Below are positions 13,350 through 20,586 of a DNA stretch of 20,586 nucleotides, piece by piece. Origin of the DNA: Apostichopus parvimensis. Taxonomy: Eukaryota > Echinodermata > Holothuroidea > Aspidochirotida > Stichopodidae. The position numbers were made by a program, and so were the translations under genes. Position 1 is the stretch's first letter. Each line of letters starts with the position of its first letter. Under the pieces are notes generated by a model. The model did no database searches and was not told the origin of the DNA. It saw only the letters and a program-made list of their open reading frames with translations. The stretch lies in assembly GCA_000934455.1 (NCBI GenBank), contig KN884381.1, positions 1-20,586 on the forward strand. The letters run 5' to 3'.

Positions 13350-15997
13350 GTAAATGTATGTATGTATTTTAGATCCTTCTGCAAGCATGAATTTGCAAAG
13401 AAGCCTCACTTGGCTTATCAAAGCCTCAAGCTGACCGAAGTCAGTGTCTTAGATTCATATTTAACGTCCATGATTATGAATTGTCAATTGGGAACAACTC
13501 TGTAACTGGACGAAATACATATATCTTGGAGTGAATCGAATTGGGGACCTTATGACTGAAAGGCACCGGCATTAACCACTGAGCTAACACTCCACCCGTC
13601 ATCAACCCGTCAAATCAACCCGTCACATCAACCCGTCAAATATCGTGTATAACGCTGATAAATGAATGGTTAAATATTCAATGAGCGCATGTTCCTTTAG
13701 TGCTTGTATTTTCTTTCTTTTTATTTCTCTTTGCTATTTTGTATCTTACAAGCTAAATATTAGAACGCTTATAAAATATGTCCTTATATAGGCATAACAC
13801 TCATTCCCAGACTACATGCTACATCTACTGACTACGATGTAAGATTATTGAAAAGTTATTTTCACTTGATTTTTATTATGAATTGCAATATTATTAGTCT
13901 AGCTTGCGTTTTGTATTTTCATAATGGTTCAAAATGTCATTATTCACTTCAAAAATCACATCAAACGTTACATTAATATAAAAACATACTTAACTTTTGC
14001 ATATAACGTAATTTCATTATATCTGCACGAACTATTTTCTTCTGACGCAGGAATATCTGGAGGGTTTGTACCAACTTGTCGATGAAATATCACCTTTACA
14101 ATATGGTGCAGTCACTCCCGGATATGACCTCATAGCTAGTGTGCGCGCAGTTCTCAGTAACGTGCTAGCAGACGACGCACATGAATATGCATCCGGCAAG
14201 TTATATGTTAAAGTTACTGAGCTGCGGTTAGTGGATAAGTACACACATGTCACGGTACATGACGTGGATCAAGGGTCAAGCTCAAGCAAACAGACTAAAG
14301 GACCAAGGTACTTTGAAGTTGGAGATAAATGTTGGCAACTGGGAAATGAGATTGAAATTTCAGTATTCCAGAGTAAAGAAGAACTGATCGAGGTAAGATG
14401 GTACAATACTGTATATGCAAAATAAAACTAAAGAATTGCTTAATCTGAATATATATATATATATATAAATAAATATACATGGCGACTTGCTTCTCTTTTG
14501 CCAATTTTTGGCGGCCTCGTCAATGAAAATGTCAATCGGGTGGAGGGGAGGGGGGGAGGCTTCCCCCTTCTGGGTACGCCACTATCGACATATTTGATAA
14601 AAATGGAAAGGAAAATCCCCCACGTTACCAACACCTCCCCCACCCCTATCCCCCACTCCAAGGAAGAAAGCAAAACATAGGTAAGCAAAAAGTTATACTT
14701 CAAGCGTTCTAGTTTACAAGAGCCTAAAATTTACAAGCTGTAGGCGTTTTCCACAACATGTCTACGATATACGTTTGAGAAAAATCAACCAACGTAGAAT
14801 GGCCACGAAAACAAAACCACTTGATCCACTCTCAACTCTATGCCATTCTTATGTAAATAAGTAGAAACTATATTGATATATCACTTGGTATTGAATTTAC
14901 TTTGGCAAGCTCTATACAAGCAATGCCTCTGTTGCCTTTAACTGTATGCTTTACTGTACATGGGTATATATGTAGCACTGTGTGGTATATATGGTGCGGG
15001 GTTCGGAGGAGAGACAATTCCACAAAAAGGAGGAAAATGATAAAAATAATGGCACTACGGTATATTCTATTTGGGAAAACCTTGATAAGGTATAGTTACC
15101 CCCCCCCCCCCCATCCATTCCTCCCTCTCTTTCAAATTATACCTCTAAGAGCATTGCAATAGACTTATTAATTTCGACTAACTCATTTTACTCGTCTCCT
15201 TTGCAATTATACATCAAATCAAACAAAAGTAAGCTCATAAGTTTCTGTTTTTTTTATCAGGTACTGTTAGGTGCGATATATGTTCCTTGGTTTCCGAGTT
15301 GGCACTTACCAAGATTTCAGGACAAGGTAAAAATTTAATATTAATTATAATTGTAAATCAAGCGGTTTTACGTCATTGCTCATCATAATTGTTGTTAGCA
15401 TACAGACTGAATAAATACACTATACAGCCCGTGGTGTGTATATGTGTATGTGGCACCATAGCCTACATAGGTAATATTGTATTGAAGTTAACCGGGAATT
15501 CTTAATTTCATTGTTTCAACTCTCTGCGGTGGTACTGATGTACGATATAGAAGTGTGTGTACATTATGAGTGTAAGTTACGTCTACGATACTATGAAAGA
15601 CATTCTTATTATCTTCTGTTAATAGTTCATCGGGGATGCAACCCTTTCAAGACGCGAGAGCTTCCCAATAGCCACCAGCTTCAGTTTCCCAAATGGTCAC
15701 TTGGTGAAGCTTTCGCCGGGTCCAAGAAGTCACGTGACCATGAGAGATAAGTTAGCAGTTGGATGGATCGATACATCGGGTCAGCGATTCGATATCAGTT
15801 CCTTGCAGTTGTTTCGTGTAGGTGACGGTCTCTTCCCTCCACCCAAGGATTTCTTGCAGACGTATTTGGCAGAAGGGTATGAAGACGCGATAAGATTTTT
15901 GAAGTTTTATCATGCGTATGAAGATAACGATAAAGGGCTCTATAAACCAAGACAAAGAGAATATGCAATAATTCATGGTATTAATGACCTAAAATGA
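13155..15997 (+). CDS. PNPLA4-like patatin-domain protein with altered catalytic motifs, complete, four exons
   Basis: The coding exons are 13155-13349, 14051-14392, 15261-15326 and 15626-15997. All introns are phase 0 with GT-AG ends, and the product has 324 residues. Patatin-like phospholipases hydrolyse acyl esters of lipids with a Ser-Asp dyad; PNPLA4 acts on retinyl esters and triacylglycerol. Matches to PNPLA4 include LNFALTETSFFGIASLG (9-25), ALAAAVLLTSPDKI (51-64), YGAVTPGYDLI (83-93) and LFPPPKD (270-276). The nucleophile elbow is G46-V-S48-S-S50, so serine stays but the last glycine of GXSXG is lost. The oxyanion motif CGFLG is TSFFG. The DGG/DGA motif reads G204-D-A. A segment of about 30 residues (roughly 130-165), serine-rich at 141-144, is extra relative to human PNPLA4 (253 residues). 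No signal peptide or clear membrane helix is seen. It may be a pseudoenzyme. Confidence 0.92.
13527..13594 (-). mobile_element. tRNA-like SINE head in PNPLA-like intron 1
   Basis: Read on the minus strand it begins TGGAGTG and ends CACTCCA, a perfect 7-bp acceptor-like stem. It has an A-box TTAGCTCAGTGG and a B-box-like AATTCGATTC. The anticodon and T arms pair poorly, so it is a tRNA-derived relic rather than a working tRNA. Confidence 0.6.
13594..13641. repeat. short tandem repeat, ACCCGTCAAATCA unit
   Basis: Four copies of an 11-13-bp unit (ACCCGTCA plus ATCA or AATCA/CATCA) directly adjoin the tRNA-like head and may be part of the same inserted element. Confidence 0.85.
14051..14392 (+). 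CDS. PNPLA-like exon 2: patatin core and lineage-specific insert
   Basis: The exon encodes residues 66-179, phase 0 at both ends, donor GTAAGA. It starts EYLEGLYQLVDEI and contains YGAVTPGYDLIASVRAVL and DDAHEYASGKLYVKVTEL, aligned with SFGAVTPGYDFMARLR and SAHELAQNRLHVSIT of PNPLA4. After this it has about 30 extra residues (GSSSSK at 140-145, FEVGDKCWQLGN about 153-164) before ISVFQSKEELIE, which rejoins the STFSSREDLIK block. Confidence 0.93.
14393..15260 (+). other. PNPLA-like intron 2, with simple repeats
   Basis: This 868-bp intron contains an (AT)n tract (14449-14467), a G-rich stretch with GAGGGGAGGGGGGGAGG (14543-14559) followed by CTTCCCCC, and a poly-C run (about 15100-15112). The G/C-rich segment ending GGGTACGCC resembles the end of an old transposon but cannot be classified. 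The acceptor is TTTTTTATCAG. Open frames within it are not genes. Confidence 0.8.
15261..15326 (+). CDS. PNPLA-like exon 3
   Basis: This 66-nt exon has phase 0 at both ends and encodes residues 180-201: VLLGAIYVPWFPSWHLPRFQ, then DK. It matches the VLLASSFVPIYAG segment of PNPLA4 that precedes the catalytic aspartate strand. Donor GTAAAA. Confidence 0.93.
15327..15625 (+). other. PNPLA-like intron 3
   Basis: This 299-bp intron ends in acceptor CTTCTGTTAATAG. No element is recognised. Confidence 0.85.
15626..15997 (+). CDS. PNPLA-like exon 4: aspartate-motif region and C-terminus
   Basis: The exon encodes residues 202-324 and ends at TGA 15995-15997. It opens FIGDATL, where the family has WVDGG.T, so D and G are in exchanged order. 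Conserved downstream blocks follow: KLSPGP (cf. TISPFSG), SSLQLFRVGDGLFPPPKD (cf. VRLNQALFPPSK) and EGYEDAIRFLK (cf. CGFDDTVKFLL). About 30 residues extend beyond the end of human PNPLA4. Confidence 0.93.
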   Translation, partial: FIGDATLSRRESFPIATSFSFPNGHLVKLSPGPRSHVTMRDKLAVGWIDTSGQRFDISSLQLFRVGDGLFPPPKDFLQTYLAEGYEDAIRFLKFYHAYEDNDKGLYKPRQREYAIIHGINDLK

Positions 15998-16211
15998 ATT
16001 CTTAGTACGTAACAACTACTGTATGTGTTAAAACTCACAAGCATCGATTGAATTAACTGTCAACGGCTGAGAAAAAGTCTAACTCTAACGCACAAAGAAG
16101 AAATTAAATATCAATTTCATATGAGCTCGTCATTCTCGAACCACGTGTGTTTGTTATGCTGTAGCATGTGTTTATATAGTTATACGGTACATATAGTTCT
16201 ACATACGTATG

Positions 16212-16217
16212 AATAAA
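16212..16217 (+). terminator. polyadenylation signal AATAAA of the PNPLA-like gene
   Basis: This canonical hexamer lies about 215 nt after the stop codon on the coding strand, a usual distance. An earlier ATTAAA occurs near 16103. Confidence 0.55.
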
Positions 16218-16479
16218 GTAGGAGGCGGATGAGCGGCCGTTTCCTTTCACAATTTCAATTTTAAGGAATTCTGACATGAGTCTCAATGTACCATCTGGGC
16301 CACCGTAGCATTTACTAAATTAAATGTCTTCTTGTGTATACCGCATGCCCCACCTGCTTTCTGCCCCACCTCATGTTTTGTTCAATTCCTATGTTACGTA
16401 CTGAGTGATATGTGACTTTTTTTAAAGGGATTTTTAAAAGGAGGGTGTGACACCAGTGGTCGTTAAAGCCGACTCACAT

Positions 16480-16680
16480 ATAGGTGGAACATGATACCCC
16501 CCCCCCCCCAAAAAACAAATAATAAAATAAAAATTTCGGCTTGAAATAGTACATTCTGAGGCAAATTTACGATATTTGCTAATAGGCACATTTATTTTTT
16601 TTGTCTGGGACAACCCACCCCGCCCCTACCCGTACCCCCAGCCGACCCCTCTCCCACCTGGATCCGCGTCAGCGGTATAA
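16480..16680. repeat. C-rich probable transposon remnant
   Basis: A poly-C run (16497-16510), A-rich sequence, then a C-rich segment ending CCACCTGGATCCGCGTCAG. The combination resembles the ends of old repeats, but no second copy lies in the window to define it. Confidence 0.3.
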
Positions 16681-16913
16681 CAGTTTATTGCAGGATAGAT
16701 TAACAGTATATGAACTATGACGTTTCCTTATGGGAAAAGAAACTATTCAAAACAGAGTCATCCAATGAGATTTCGAGTAACTTAGAGATACAAATTCAAC
16801 TCGACATACGTCACATTTCTTTCACACTATGATAAATTATGAGAGTTTCTTCCAATCAAGAGCGTTTAACACTGTGTTCTTAGTTTGATCATGGAGCTAT
16901 TTCGGCTCAGTTA

Positions 16914-16952
16914 GCCTCTGAAGAAGATCCTGTTACGATCGAAACGTCAGGC
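16914..16952 (+). ncRNA. hammerhead ribozyme motif, type 1, intact core (copy D)
   Basis: Stem I is GCCT (16914-16917) with AGGC (16949-16952). The core box CTGAAGA spans 16918-16924. An extra A is followed by stem II GATCC/CGATC (four pairs plus a closing mismatch) over loop TGTTA. GAAA is intact at 16941-16944, then one C-G pair as stem III and UC. Predicted cleavage falls after C16948. All invariant core bases are present. The very short stem III is the form known from Penelope-associated hammerheads, reported to cleave as dimers. Retroelement sequence around it is too worn to recognise. Confidence 0.7.
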
Positions 16953-17667
16953 AGGCCCTATAACTTTCACGACATTGATATGTGACAGAGTTCTCCAATG
17001 ACATTTTGAGAAACTGAAAAGTTGCCACATTAATTTCGACATAGGCCTAATTAGGTCGATTTTCTTACAAACAGAATCCTCAAATTTGAATGATCCAATA
17101 TGAACACGAGAAACTGTTACTTGTGGGATAAACTTCAGATATCGCTTTTTACGTATATGACGATTTTGTTCAATGACAGCAACATAAACTGACATATTCC
17201 AATTCAATTCGAAATATGTAGATTTCCGGAATTATGGCACCATTTTTAAATTTGGTAACCTGTAAAACATTTGTTTCTTATTAGTGCGACGTTAATTGTC
17301 TAAACTAATGTAGTTGTCTTTAAAGTCCCATCTGATGTATCTTCTTTAGCTGTCGCTGAAATGTATACTTGTTGTTTCGTTGTTCAAAGTGTTGGTTGTT
17401 TCTCCTGACTCTAAATTGCTACGATATAGTTGGTTTCCCGGGAAGTTAACGTTTCGTTGATGGTAAAATTAAACAACTATAAATAAAGCTAGGAACAAGA
17501 TCTAAAAGTAAGGTTTTCCAACGCTATAGAATATCTTTCTCTTCCATATAAATGTCAAATTGTTTGTCACAGGAAATTGATATTTGAAGATGTTCACGAA
17601 TAAATCATTTTTGTCTACGCTTGAGTTGACGAAATGACCGGTGGCTCAATATCTCAGAAATATGTTC

Positions 17668-17681
17668 GTTGCTATAGTAAC
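17668..17681. promoter_or_regulatory. X-box-like RFX binding site
   Basis: GTTGCTATAGTAAC fits the RFX X-box pattern of two inverted half-sites (GTTGCY and RGTAAC) around AT. No start codon or known gene lies close by, so its target is unknown. Confidence 0.4.
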
Positions 17682-18054
17682 AATATTGTGACAAAAAAAA
17701 AAACAACAACAAAATGCAACGATGGTACTCTTTTTTTTTATTAGTTTACGAAAGCTCCAACATTTAATTTTAGATAGAAATAAAGAGAAGAGAAAAGCAA
17801 GAAAAGAGCTATCAATAAACATGTTTGATATGAATAAAAAAGTCCATGTGATTCCGGTTTGTGCTATAGCTATTTCAATCCTTATGAGATTGATAGTAAT
17901 ACACGTGCTTGTCTTTTTAGAATCATTCACTTACTTTAAATTCGGGATTCTGAGTTTCCACAGCTATAGTATAGTCGACACATTGGTTCTTATATGTAAC
18001 GATCCTATGGTAGGGCTGATAGGTTTGCCTATACTAGACTCACATGCTGGCCAG

Positions 18055-18093
18055 AGGAAGGGTGAGGGGGGGGGGGTTGATGGACCTGGGGGG
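18055..18093 (+). repeat. G-rich run with G-quadruplex potential
   Basis: GGG, a run of 11 G and GGGGGG lie within about 40 nt, enough for four G-tracts. It interrupts an otherwise AT-rich region and causes the glycine-rich readings there. Confidence 0.7.
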
Positions 18094-18493
18094 TGGTGGA
18101 TCTGGGAGTCTATACAGCTATGCGACCCGTAGTCAATTAGAGGCAAAACATGTAATTTCAGTTTCATAATAAAGGTAAAGAACAATGAAGACTTTAAAAA
18201 CAGGGGCACAGTGACATAGCTGTTCCCGAGGCTATATGTGTGGCTCTCTCGACCGACCCCTACCCCCCTCCCCTTCGTCAAAGAGTACAATCCTGCTTAC
18301 TAAGTTGGTCCCGACCAACAAACGTATATACGAAAGACTGGTAAGCAAATAGAGCTCGATACTGTATATGACTATAACACGATCGCATTCATGTCGAATC
18401 TATGCACTCTATGTTTGACTTGATTACCAAGGCACAATTGTGGAGGGCAAGATTAACAAGTGTGTGCTACCTATTGGACAGCTGTATATATCC

Positions 18494-18584
18494 ATAGTCA
18501 TGCATCCAAGTCATGCATCCAAGTCATAGTCATAGTCATGTCAAGTCATAGTCATGTCAAGTCATAGTCATGCATCCAAGTCAA
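18494..18584. repeat. tandem repeat of TCATAG / TCATGCATCCAAG units
   Basis: Variants of ATAGTCATGTCAAGTC and ATGCATCCAAGTC are repeated about seven times in 90 bp, a young minisatellite with interleaved units. Confidence 0.9.
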
Positions 18585-19332
18585 ATGCGTGGAACCCACC
18601 AAAGATACGCAATGCGCTTACTCCATCGATAAGATTATATATACATTGTTCATAATAACGGCAAGCGAACACATTAAGTGCAGCATTAATTTCATGCAAT
18701 CATGTATTTAAGTCCTAAATTAAAACTTTAAAGACCCAATTCATTTGGTTTTATGGTACATTGTAAAACAACATCTATACAAAGCATGATTTTTGATAAC
18801 GAAACTTGAAGTTCCCTAATTCTCGAAATTGTGTGAGAGAGGTGATAAAAGGTATTATCAGCACATCTGAGAGTGCGTTTACAGAGAGTGTAATTTCAGA
18901 AATGTCTTTGTTGTTTTACTTTTAACTCAAGTACAAAACAATACGATCATATTATTGCTAAGCTATTATAGAAAGTAGTACTGAAAAATCGTGAAGCCTC
19001 TTCAAAAATAGAAAGTAAAAACTGATCCTTTTCGTTCGATAACTTCCCATGCATGGTGACACGTATGGTTGGTTATTCGGACTATGGTATACAGAATCCG
19101 GAAAATGGATGTTTCGTCAAAGCATTAACGGTTCCGTTTGTGATTAGTCATACTGAATACCAAATGTCATTCCAAAAATCACTGAAGCAGCTTTCAAACG
19201 ATTGATTTTAAGAAGTTTTACAAAAACAAAAATTGAAAAAGAAAAATCCCCCCCAAGTGCAACAAATATGTTTACAGCAACATATAAAAGTGTAATGATA
19301 TGAAACGTATCGATTCCTTGCACACCACAACT

Positions 19333-19348
19333 GTGACCACGTGGTCAC
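19333..19348. promoter_or_regulatory. 16-bp palindrome with adjacent CACGTG E-boxes
   Basis: GTGACCACGTGGTCAC is a perfect palindrome containing CACGTG. A second, TCACGTGA, overlaps its right end (19345-19352). This matches binding sites of bHLH-zip factors such as USF, MITF/TFE or MYC. It lies about 860 bp downstream of the Ly6-like stop codon, so its role is unclear. Confidence 0.4.
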
Positions 19349-19540
19349 GTGATTTTATCATCGTTACTACGAAAAAACTATTCGTCTACAACCAATCTTA
19401 CAACATGATTTAAATCTTAGCCACATTTAGAAGGATTAACACTGTTATCGTGCTTACGGTCATTTCATAGCACGAAATGTGGGGTCGTATGCCATTCTGA
19501 CAGGGGTGATATTCGATATTGCCCAGGGAGGTGAACGTGC

Positions 19541-19560
19541 TTTTTTTTTGGGGGGGGGGG
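19541..19560 (+). repeat. poly-T/poly-G run
   Basis: Nine T followed by eleven G. This is low-complexity sequence, and its length may be unreliable in an assembly. Confidence 0.85.
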
Positions 19561-19638
19561 AATGAATATCGTCTATGATTCGATATCTAATAGAATCATA
19601 AGTACCATTACATGTTAAAAACGTTCGGCACTCATTTT

Positions 19639-19695
19639 GTACAAAAAAAAAAGGTCACCAAAAAAAATTAATTAAAAAAAAAAAACGAAAAAAAT
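19639..19695 (+). repeat. A-rich low-complexity tract
   Basis: Runs of A broken by GGTCACC, TTAATT and CG. It may be the worn tail of a retroelement, but no body is recognised. Confidence 0.7.
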
Positions 19696-19811
19696 AAATT
19701 CCTTATCATAAATTTGAGTAATTGATATTGAAAACGGCTGGTAATTAGAGACTGTTCAATCATTAAACATACGAGTAATAGTTACTTTCACTTACTCACA
19801 AAGTGTTCGAT

Positions 19812-19817
19812 TTTATT
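19812..19817 (-). terminator. possible polyadenylation signal of the Ly6-like gene
   Basis: TTTATT on the plus strand gives AATAAA in the sense of the Ly6-like gene, about 400 nt after its stop codon. No closer canonical hexamer was seen. Confidence 0.3.
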
Positions 19818-20212
19818 TGCACACTGTTTCTTTATCAAGCATGATCCAAATGTGTTCTTTTTTTGCGATCTTCACCATTTGGTCGAGTGCACGGTTACTA
19901 AGTGGCAATGTAATATAATTACGTCACACAGACAATATCGGCGAACGTTTGAAAGCATTACACAAAAGACGAACTCTTACAAGAACGACTGTTTTTGAAA
20001 TAATTGTTGACTGATGAGAAATTATTCGAATATATACATATATTTTAGTAGGGCGAGTATAAGTCTACCAATGGGTTACATGATCAGAATTACATAAGGC
20101 GCATGGAGCATCTATTTTATGACAGGGATGAATCTAAGAAGGGCCGATGTACATAACAACATACACCGTGCAAGATATATACATGCCAAGATTAATAAGT
20201 TTTACCGACATT

Positions 20213-20397
20213 TTAAAACATGAACTTGTGGAAAACTGCTACGACCAGAACGACAAAAGCTGAAATTTTGATAGTGCCTGATCCATTACACTTGTCGGTG
20301 TTACAGCAAACGATGCACAAAGCGTCGACTTCTTCGTCACACTTGTTGACCACTTCAGCTGCGCAATCGATATCAGTTCCGCATCGGCGATTCACAA
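20213..20397 (-). CDS. Ly6/uPAR (three-finger) domain protein, last coding exon, GPI-anchored
   Basis: Minus strand: acceptor TTTATTTACCAATAG, then a phase 1 exon of 185 nt ending in TAA at 20215-20213. The product is 60 residues after the split codon: VNRRCGTDIDC, then K-C, L-C-I-V-CC-N-T-D-K-C-N and a tail. The closing CCNTDKCN is the hallmark of Ly6/uPAR three-finger folds, and phase 1 introns are usual in that family. Asn-Gly-Ser-Gly followed by the hydrophobic end SAFVVLVVAVFHKFMF is a typical GPI-attachment signal, so the protein should sit on the outer cell surface. The upstream exons with the signal peptide and first cysteines lie beyond the window. The specific function cannot be told. 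Confidence 0.88.
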
Positions 20398-20586
20398 CTA
20401 TTGGTAAATAAAGAATAAAAATACAGGATACAAGAACAGTGCAAAAACTTCCAGCCTCCACCGGGATTCGAACCCGGCCTTCCGCTCTGTTCGCGGACAC
20501 CCTAACCACTAGGCTATGGACGCTGATTGTATGTCCAGAGGTTCGAAACCGGTAAGGAAGGTCTTATTAAGTATATATACGTACCA
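20398..20586 (-). other. intron of the Ly6-like gene (partial)
   Basis: This is sequence 5' of the last exon on the minus strand; the donor lies outside the window. It contains a tRNA-like element. The minus-strand open frame runs through this intron from 20509 and should not be translated. Confidence 0.75.
20454..20523 (-). mobile_element. tRNA-like element (SINE head or tRNA pseudogene)
   Basis: This 70-nt cloverleaf on the minus strand has acceptor stem GCGTCCA/TGGAGGC (6 of 7 pairs), A-box TAGCCTAGTGG, anticodon stem TCCGC/GCGGA (perfect) and T-arm CCGGG-TTCGAAT-CCCGG (perfect). The anticodon loop is GAACAGA, so the required U33 is A. That makes it a tRNA-derived repeat or pseudogene rather than a translating tRNA, although the fold is nearly complete. 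Confidence 0.65.

Larger units (their letters stand above)
13350..14050 (+). other. PNPLA-like intron 1, with SINE head and short tandem repeat
   Basis: This 701-bp intron contains a tRNA-like SINE head (13527-13594) and an adjoining tandem repeat (13594-13641). The rest is AT-rich and unremarkable. The acceptor is TTCTGACGCAG. Confidence 0.85.
15998..20212. other. intergenic region between PNPLA-like and Ly6-like genes
   Basis: About 4.2 kb contain no recognised coding exon. They hold the PNPLA-like 3' UTR, C-rich repeat debris (16480-16680), an isolated hammerhead motif (16914-16952), an X-box-like site (17668-17681), G-rich and C-rich runs (18055-18270), a TCATAG tandem repeat (18494-18584), a CACGTG palindrome (19333-19348), a T9G12-type run (19541-19560) and A-rich tracts (19639-19695). 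Open frames at 17646-18290 are long but contain G-run and AT-rich translations without family features. Confidence 0.65.

Noticed and set aside
17646..18290. ORFs of 94-136 residues on both strands with hydrophobic and glycine/proline-rich parts
   Set aside because: They overlap each other on opposite strands and run through G-runs and AT-rich DNA, without splice context or a family motif.
18494..18584. CRISPR-like array
   Set aside because: The units are directly adjacent variants of one short motif with no unique spacers, in an animal genome; it is a minisatellite.
20398..20509. Upstream N-terminal part of the Ly6-like ORF (with hydrophobic stretch) as a signal peptide
   Set aside because: It reads through the splice acceptor at 20398 and through the tRNA-like element, so it is intronic.
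20454..20523. Functional tRNA gene
   Set aside because: The anticodon loop has A instead of the invariant U at position 33 and the acceptor stem has a mismatch; a SINE or pseudogene fits better.

Overview
This is animal nuclear DNA: AT-rich, with small exons bounded by GT-AG splice sites, long repeat-filled introns, tRNA-derived SINE heads, Penelope-type retroelement tails and many microsatellites. There is no bacterial or viral gene organisation. The genes and repeat types suggest a marine invertebrate deuterostome, possibly an echinoderm such as a sea cucumber. That placement is inference, not something read directly.

Layout. (1) Positions 1-10,130, minus strand: a gene orthologous to LRRC56, the ciliary leucine-rich-repeat protein called ODA8 in Chlamydomonas. 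Seven coding exons with matching splice phases can be joined into a continuous 283-residue N-terminal part; the 3' end lies beyond position 1. Its 3.9-kb intron (2949-6810) holds most of the mobile DNA: two copies of a short repeat family across this and the next intron, a tRNA-headed SINE and three palindromic elements. (2) Positions 10,131-13,154: about 3 kb between two divergently transcribed genes, with no recognisable gene. (3) Positions 13,155-15,997, plus strand: a complete four-exon gene for a 324-residue patatin-like protein closest to PNPLA4. The nucleophile serine is kept, but the oxyanion-hole glycine and the DGG/DGA aspartate motif are altered. (4) Positions 15,998-20,212: a repeat-rich intergenic stretch with an isolated hammerhead motif, a good RFX X-box match and a CACGTG palindrome. 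(5) Positions 20,213-20,397, minus strand: the last coding exon of a Ly6/uPAR (three-finger) protein with a probable GPI signal; the rest of that gene lies to the right.

The least expected content is a set of hammerhead-ribozyme-like motifs of two structural types. Type 1 has a minimal stem III (GAAACGTC core; four copies, one with an intact core at 16,914-16,952). Type 2 has stem I GTTGT/ACAAC and a one-base-pair stem III over a short loop (three copies, all with core damage). In the LRRC56 intron they occur as head-to-head inverted arms, and one such element is bounded by a perfect 16-bp direct repeat, so it looks like an insertion with target-site duplication. Together with the catalytically unusual PNPLA-like protein, these are the points most worth testing. 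The three genes do not appear to act in one pathway.
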